Assembly (NCBI RefSeq): GCF_932526225.1
Contig: NC_064042.1
Location: 13,589,040 to 13,653,039 of the forward strand
DNA: 64,000 bases
Reading direction: 5' to 3'
From: Nematostella vectensis
Taxonomy: Eukaryota > Cnidaria > Anthozoa > Actiniaria > Edwardsiidae
The translations under genes were made by a program, and so were the position numbers. Of this stretch, positions 58,234-64,000 are shown in pieces (position 1 is the stretch's first letter; each line of letters begins with the position of its first letter). The notes below the pieces were generated by a model. It did not search any database and had not been told where the DNA came from. It saw only the letters and a list, made by a program, of their open reading frames with translations.

Positions 58234-60127
58234 TGCTCTACCTTTTCTACTAGAGCTCTGGAGCTTTTGACCAAGTGATGCAAAACACTTTCTTCTGAGG
58301 CTATTGACCAAAGAAAGCTTTTTAGCCTGTAAACCAAAGGCAGTGGTGATACAACACTTTCTTCTGTAAATGAGGCTATAAATCAAAGGCAGACGCCATT
58401 TGAATGCTAAAGAAAACCTCATGTTTATCTGAAAGTAGCCTGTAGAGTTTAATTACATAAACAGAAATTTCATGTAAATTGTTTGCCCCTTGACATAAAA
58501 AACCACCAATGTTCTATGTAAAGTTGTTGTCTTATCTCTCCATGTAGATTTTGTTAAGAGATATTTGTGTACTCCACTTTTGCCTAATATTATTTTGGTT
58601 TTATTAAATGTCATTAAGATATATTTGCTTAACTCTAACAAAATAGTTGATGTAGAAGAATGAAGCAAATAAAACAGTATTTATTAGTCCTAGTCTTGCC
58701 TAGTCTCCTAAGCTCGTTTTCACTGTTACATTAATTTGTACTGAATAAATGGTTTATTATACAAAATTAAGCATTGATGGTTTGGGATAACGTAAGGTCG
58801 CAATTTTTGTTCTTCAGCATGAGAGGGTCCGTAGGAAATGACCAAATGAACTTATTTACATTCTTGGATAAAGCAGAAAGTGTTGCTTGAAGGATCCTGA
58901 AGGACTTAATGGGCATTTGTTGCCAAGTCGCAAATCTCAGTGCACAGGAGTATGATGTTATCTGTCCGTAATCTTTTTTAAAAAGCTATCAAATATAACA
59001 GTGATCTGCATTTCCCCTGGGAAGAACTGGTCAATCTATATTTAGTCTGTTTCGAAAACGTTCTCTGATTGGCTACTGAGCTACTATTCTGAAACAATGG
59101 GGAAGCGAAATCTCGCTCGTTCCAGCAGAGGTTGATGTGAAGCAAAGTAAATGAGTGACACAGAAAGCTCTGCAGGGAGGTTATTAGAACCTCTAACCCT
59201 TGGATTTTTTTAAAGGCTTTAGACCAGTACCCCATGGAATTTAATTGTTTGCCCACATATAATTACAAATATTTACATTTATTAATAAAGCTGAAAAAAA
59301 TTTGGGTGGCAAGGAGTCCCCTAGAAACCATCAGGCTTTTGTGTGTAGGGGGGCTCCTCCATTTTACATTTATTAGAAAAAAAAAATAAGCTAATGTCAC
59401 TGTAATTTTAGACGAGCATGTAATTGATAATTGAATTGCCTAGGCTTTGCCGCCTATCCCTGAAATACCCTCACCATTAGACCTTGCATCCCTTGGGGTT
59501 ATTTTTCAAATCCCATCAAAGTGGGGGGGGGGGGCACACATGCCCTCATGGATAGCATGTGTGCATTATTGGTAGCATTTGACTTAGTATGGTGCGTAAG
59601 ACCTGGTGTTCACTAAGGAGCGTAGGTTGTTTGGATCTAAGCAGGTGCAAGAAGACACCAGCTCTAGCACATTCGATACCATGCGTATGCTATGAAATCC
59701 CATTCTGAATAAAACACAACTTTGTCAAAAACAAACATGCAAAAGCTGGCCTCCTCTTCCCAAAGGTGAGGATCAATCACCCTTACACCTTTAGGGTGTT
59801 GGAGAGTGGAGGTGTATCCTAACAAATCAGAACTAGCACATCTATCTGTAAACCACCTTTACTTTGCGCAATGGCATTCAAATATTTGCACTTACACAAA
59901 TTGATGTAAGAATAAAACTGCCAAAATATGGAAAAGGAAAACCATCTTTGCGATTAACAGCTTACAGAGGTGAGAAACAGCTATTTCAGTATCTTACAAT
60001 CAAAACACACGGTAGTTAGCACTTCTTCTTGTAGCTTGAAATATGATGTCTGCCTTCTTTTGTTTAAGAAAAATCCCAGTTTTAAATTCTCATTACAAAG
60101 TCATGTCTGGAGTTTGAGCCATTTCAG
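58234..60127. other. TMEM147 3' UTR and intergenic spacer to ATP5PF
   Basis: AATAAA at 58668-58673 and 58744 are candidate poly-A sites for TMEM147. A short repeat of 'ttctgaggctat...ttaaccaaag' type occurs at 58285-58390. A poly-G run lies at 59523. No further gene seen; the two genes are convergent here. Confidence 0.4.
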
Positions 60128-60436
60128 TCAAGCCTTGGAAGCAAAGTCAAACTTAGGAAATTCTTCTAAATTTTGACCACCATATCTCTTCCTTATCTGC
60201 TCCCTTTCCTTCTCGATTTCTGATTCCATTTCAGGAGTTGAATCTATCAGTTTTCCACCTTTGCTCTTCTGCTTATACGCTTCCAACTTTTCCACAAACA
60301 ATCGCTGAATCGGATCTGCGTTTTTATCCATTTTCGCCATGGCTGCGTACGTTGTGCCAATATTTCTCCTCAGAACGATAGAACAGGTGCTTGGAGATGC
60401 TACTGCAAGCCTTGAAGCTCTTAGAATTGATGCCAT
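60128..60436 (-). CDS. ATP5PF: mitochondrial ATP synthase coupling factor 6
   Basis: 102 residues from ATG at 60436; the longer upstream frame to 60598 is not needed, since MASILRASRLAVASP is a typical Arg/Ser/Ala mitochondrial presequence. The mature part has DKNADPIQRLFVEKLEAYKQ, then KGGKLIDSTPEMESEIEKER, and ends FPKFDFASKA, matching the DP.QKLF..K..EYK and FP.F.F signature of F6. F6 is part of the peripheral stalk of F1Fo-ATP synthase on the matrix side of the inner membrane. The coding region has no intron; with the intact frame and a divergent promoter this looks like the real gene rather than a retrocopy. Start codons of this gene and HMBS are 248 bases apart. Confidence 0.92.
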   Translation of the reverse strand: MASILRASRLAVASPSTCSIVLRRNIGTTYAAMAKMDKNADPIQRLFVEKLEAYKQKSKGGKLIDSTPEMESEIEKEREQIRKRYGGQNLEEFPKFDFASKA

Positions 60437-60684
60437 GGTGGTAAATTTGAGAGAAATACAGCTCTCAAACCTTTGTTTCGTCTGAACGTGGACAAATCCA
60501 AGATGGCGGAGACCAGTGAGCCTCGCTTTCACGATAGCACCAGGAACACGCTTACATACGAGTAACGCCTGGTGAATACATGAAACAGCGGGAATCAAAC
60601 GAACCGGATCACATGCGCGACCCCGAAATAATTACTTATCCAGAGCTGAATAAAAGTGGCGTGGCCAAATCTTAGGATTCCAAC
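60437..60684. promoter_or_regulatory. divergent promoter of ATP5PF and HMBS with YY1 motif
   Basis: The 248-base interval includes AAGATGGCGG at 60500-60509, the core YY1 site typical of TATA-less housekeeping promoters, often just downstream of a start site. The position suits a site in the ATP5PF 5' UTR. No TATA box is seen. A shared promoter for a mitochondrial ATP synthase subunit and a heme enzyme is plausible but unproven. Confidence 0.65.
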
Positions 60685-63600
60685 ATGTCTTCGAGTAGTG
60701 AAAGCCCGAGAGTTATAAAAGTTGGCACAAGGGATAGCCAGGTTTGTTCATGTCTTGGTTTGGCGCAAAGCGATCTTGCGCACATGATATCGTTACTGTA
60801 AGATATTGTAATGATTTGGAAATCCCCATTCGGAGGTCCGAGATATTATCTTGCCTCGTGGCGTGAGCTAGGGCTTTTAATCATAATCTCAATGTATTAT
60901 AGCTGAGCTAAATATATTTAACAATGCATGTTAGTAAAATTAAGGTTCTGGTTTCGGTAGAGGAGAGTTCATATTTAATACTCAATGTTATGTCATTTCA
61001 GCGGATTTTCCTGTCAGTGGTATAGTCTTCCAAACCTTTAACCCAACTCCCTTATCCCCCATGGGCTTGGGCCTGTAAAATATGGAGTTGTAGGTTATTT
61101 AATTTATGTTTTATTCACAGCTTGCAATGATCCAGACAAACTTTATTGTTTGCAAACTCAAGAAGCTACAGCCAGAACTTTCAGTCGAGCTAGGTGAGCA
61201 GTGTTCAGTGAATACAGAGCTCTGTCTATAGTTAGCCTGTTGAGAACATATTGTAGGCATACCTGTCAACTGCCGAAAATCTCAAGGCTTGAGAATTTTT
61301 TTTGGGGAGGGGTGGGTTTAACCATGCAGGTGTTTGCCGGATAGAAAGCTCCACCAACAGATCCACTTATAGAACTCACGAGGGTGTTAGATAAATTGTG
61401 CTACGCAAGAAAATTATTGTTTCGAATATCTTAAAAGAAAATAGGCAAAATGCTGATTTTTTAAAGAATAATTTTTCGGAAGCAATAAAAATCGCTAAAA
61501 AGCTGGAGATTTGGTGCTCAACGTGGGAGAGAGGGAGAAGGGGTCTAAATTCTTGCTACTCCGGCCTAATGCAGGAGAGTTGACAGGTATGTGTAGGGTA
61601 CATAAGCAAGATCAAGATTGGGGGGGGGGGGGGGGGTAGGGGGAGCAGCCTGGCCTTGCAGTCAAGTGAACTAAGCTGTATTTTGGGGAAACAGAACTAT
61701 AGCTTGAGTACAGAATAACCCCTTTCCCTTTCTCTAAGATTTGCAGTTTGTTGTCATATCATAGGTAGGTCCAGACAGGAGCGTACCCAGGGTTTTAACA
61801 AGTTGCAGTTAAAGCATTTAGAAGCTGAATGAGGGTATGGCCCCTTATCCCGCATCCCCATGAAGATTTCATAGCTCCTGCTTTTGGGATTGAAATTGGC
61901 GTCAATGCGTCAGACTTTTGAGAGTATTACACGATTCTCTGTCATCCTCCATCTGAAATCAGTCGTCGCATGGCACTGAATGACATAACAATGTTTGGAA
62001 ATCATCTGTAGACTACCATGATAAAGAAAATTATAGTTTTTATCCTCATCATACATATAAAACTACGTACATAAAAATGAATGAGTAAACATTTGATTTT
62101 CCCCCCTCGTTATGCAAATAAGATCACCAAATTGTTTTGCAGTCCAGTGACTGCTGGCCTATAGGCTGGGTACACCCCTGGTACGCCCCTGCCAGAGAGA
62201 ATAGGAGGGAGAGGCAAAAGAGGGGGAAGAGAAGGGAGGTTGTAGAGAAGGGGGAAGTTGTAGAGAGGGGGAAGTTGTAGAGAAGGGGGAAATTGTAAAG
62301 AAGGGGGAAGTTGTAGAGAAGGGGGAAGTTGTAGAGAAGGGGGAAGGAGCAGAGAGTGAAAATTGGAGCAGAGTAGGCAGCCCAGCTATTCTTTGAGTTT
62401 TTCAAAATATAATAATATCCAATCTAATAAAAAAAATAGAAATCCATGGGCTGATTATTGACTTGGTTGGTTGCCAAAATCCTGGATCGATCTGTGCTGA
62501 CACCAAGTATTTGGTTGTCTCTGCCCCCGTTAAACCAACATTACCTGTGCAATATGTAGCAAATGGTTTAGAAAATGCGTAACTAGTGAAAAGACAGAAG
62601 GGAGGGGCATGCATGCTCATCTTTTAAGTATTTGATTTTTTCAACAAATTGCTAGATGTGAGATGCCTGTAAATTGCTTTTCCTTGGCAAACCATGAATA
62701 ATCATCCTAAATCTCATTTCCTACTTTTCTGCATATGTACATAGTATCAATGAAGACCATAGGAGATGAAGTGTTGGACAAAGCCTTACCAAAGGTGAAG
62801 TTTCATTCTAGTTTGCACCATTTAGATGCTCTTTTCCTTGTATCTTGAATACTATCTTGATAATAATATTTGTTTGTTTTTTACAGATCGGGGAAACTAA
62901 TTTATTTACCAAAGAACTAGAACTTGCACTAGCTGCTGGGAAGTATGTGGTTAACTGATGTACTGCTTGTGTTGATATAACCCTTGAGCTATAGGTACCC
63001 CACCCTAACCCCTCCCCCATTTAATGCCTCCTAGGATTTCAGTGACCAGGAACTAGAATTCTCGTATCTTCAAATTTTAAGAAAAGCTAATTATGCCAAT
63101 AGCCCACCAAAACAAGATTTAATGCTGAAATATAAACCTATGAGGTATTCGTTATGGAAAGCATCCTTTTATCACCCTTGGGTAAATACAGACAGGGCTT
63201 CTGGAATTAAGCGAAAAAAAAACTAAAAAATATGCGGGATTCTTTGCTAAATTATGCGCTAAATTACGCGGAAAATCAATCATTACGCGCTAAATTACGC
63301 TGGATTTTGCAATACATTTTTCTTTAAAAAACAAAATTCTGCGGGATTCTTTGCTAAATTACGTGCTAAATTACACGGAATATCCACTGTTACGCCCAAA
63401 CTACATTTTGTACCGAAGGAAAGCACGAAATAACTTAAAAAGGTTTTTTGCGCAAAAATATCTTAGGCGAGTTTTCATTGGCTCCTAGCCACCAGCCAAT
63501 TAAAAAAGGTATTATATTATTAGTCATAGGTCTTCGCAGTTTAGCAAAGAAGTTCAAATAATCGCACTCTTACGGAAAATATATGTCTTTTTTTACAAGA

Positions 63601-64000
63601 AATAGAGGTAAGAACCCTAAAAGAACACATCAGCTGGGTACTTAAATGTTTTTCAAAATTTAGCCAGATTACCCGGGATAATGTGGAAATTTGTGGATTA
63701 CACAGATTACGTGGAGAAAACCAAATTACGCGCTTCCGCACAAGCGCGTAATTCCAGAAGCCCTGTACAGAGCAATTTAAGATGCTTATATAAATAGGTT
63801 GATATTGATATTTCAATACACGTTGTAGTGGTGTAAATATTAGATGTATATAATATAAAGTATATAGCTTTTTTAAATTAATTTTATTACAATTGTACTT
63901 TTATATATGTATTTTATCTTTAGGTTTAATAAAGACATATTCTAATAGACATATTATTACTATAGTAACTTGTTTGTGTTCTTTTCTTAGGGTTGATTTC
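60685..64000 (+). CDS. HMBS: hydroxymethylbilane synthase (porphobilinogen deaminase), 5' part
   Basis: Exons: 60685-60741, 61121-61193, 62745-62794, 62887-62942, and 63991 onward past the window. All GT-AG and in phase. The encoded start MSSSSESPRVIKVGTRDSQ joins LAMIQTNFIVCKLKKLQPEL, SVELVSMKTIGDEVLDKALP, KIGETNLFTKELELAL and AAGKVDF. This matches domain 1 of HMBS (R-V-GTR.SQLA.IQ and the FTKELE helix), and the intron after SQ is at the same place as in vertebrates. HMBS polymerises four porphobilinogens to hydroxymethylbilane in the cytosol (third step of heme synthesis). The dipyrromethane-attaching Cys and the catalytic Asp lie beyond the window. Introns 2 and 4 hold three DNA-transposon remnants. 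Confidence 0.93.
61258..61591. mobile_element. short DNA transposon remnant, HMBS intron 2
   Basis: Ends CATACCTGTCAACT and AGTTGACAGGTATG, flanked by TGTAGG on both sides (61252-61257 and 61592-61597). 334 bp, no transposase. End sequence and duplication suggest a hAT-related MITE. Confidence 0.8.
61776..62191. mobile_element. DNA transposon remnant, HMBS intron 2
   Basis: Ends CAGGAGCGTACCCAGGG and CCCTGGTACGCCCCTG (inverted, one indel), flanked by CCAGA on both sides (61771-61775, 62192-62196). Interior 416 bp without ORF. The CAGGGGCGTACCCAGG type end resembles family A ends. Confidence 0.75.
62215..62350. repeat. purine-rich tandem repeat, ~18 bp unit
   Basis: Seven or so units of 'gagaagggggaagttgta' (some 16 bp) directly downstream of the transposon remnant at 61776-62191. 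It produces a minus ORF with FPLLYN repeats that is not a gene. Confidence 0.9.
63193..63765. mobile_element. DNA transposon remnant, HMBS intron 4
   Basis: Ends CAGGGCTTCTGGAATTA and TAATTCCAGAAGCCCTG, flanked by TACAGA on both sides (63187-63192, 63766-63771). Inside, 'gctaaattacgcg' motifs repeat in both orientations. No transposase; 573 bp, hAT-like start. Confidence 0.85.

Noticed and set aside
60437-60598. Upstream extension of the ATP5PF frame to an ATG at 60598
   Set aside because: The internal start at 60436 gives a normal presequence and family length; the extension runs through the promoter and the YY1 motif.
62124-62405. 93-codon minus ORF with FPLLYN repeats
   Set aside because: Translation of the purine-rich tandem repeat and transposon end in an HMBS intron.

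Overview
The window is animal nuclear DNA. Genes are split by many GT-AG introns, only a small part is coding, and the rest is dominated by DNA-transposon derivatives and simple repeats. Divergent profilin, BCOR, borealin, TMEM147 and HMBS orthologues, the short compact exons and the transposon mix fit an anthozoan cnidarian (a Nematostella-like sea anemone is my best guess from overall impression). Species is inference. One assembly gap of 200 N lies at 44012-44211.

Genes I could reconstruct by splice site, phase and homology: (1) 827-1486 minus, a two-exon gene for a 73-residue secreted eight-cysteine peptide, missed by simple ORF calling; (2) 4094-8582 plus (perhaps from 1963), the ankyrin plus PUFD end of a BCOR-like Polycomb PRC1.1 corepressor; (3) 24038-26720 plus, profilin, with a 2-kb minisatellite in its intron; (4) 37968-39092 minus, an intronless class A GPCR; (5) 47223/47293-53750 minus, borealin (CDCA8), 11 exons, about 279 aa; (6) 54148-58233 plus, TMEM147, 7 exons, 230 aa, head-to-head with borealin; (7) 60128-60436 minus, ATP synthase coupling factor 6 (ATP5PF); (8) 60685 to the window end, plus, hydroxymethylbilane synthase (HMBS), first four exons and the start of the fifth, head-to-head with ATP5PF. 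One orphan exon (43704-43898 minus) and one unknown ORF (40773-41072 minus) remain.

Layout: 1-10 kb holds the cysteine-rich peptide gene and the BCOR-like gene; 10.4-16 kb is a tandem duplication with an inserted, broken hAT transposon; 16-23.8 kb is inverted repeats and the presumed profilin promoter; 24-27 kb is profilin; 27-33.2 kb is a nest of repeats (a LINE split by a Harbinger-like element, a pair of inverted arms, tandem repeats, a tetranucleotide array); 33-37.5 kb is repeats only; 37.6-39.1 kb is the GPCR with degenerate copies of its own tail after it; 39-47 kb is nearly empty; 47-64 kb is a compact gene-rich block of four genes arranged as two divergent pairs.

The genes are not an operon-like system. 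Themes: chromatin (BCOR-like), mitosis (borealin), actin (profilin), ER membrane protein handling (TMEM147), and two mitochondrial or heme housekeeping genes sharing one short divergent promoter with a YY1-type motif. The points I found most worth a second look are the eight-cysteine secreted peptide, the GPCR tail repeated in its 3' flank, the tandem copy of a BCOR-like splice donor, and several transposon nests with readable target-site duplications.
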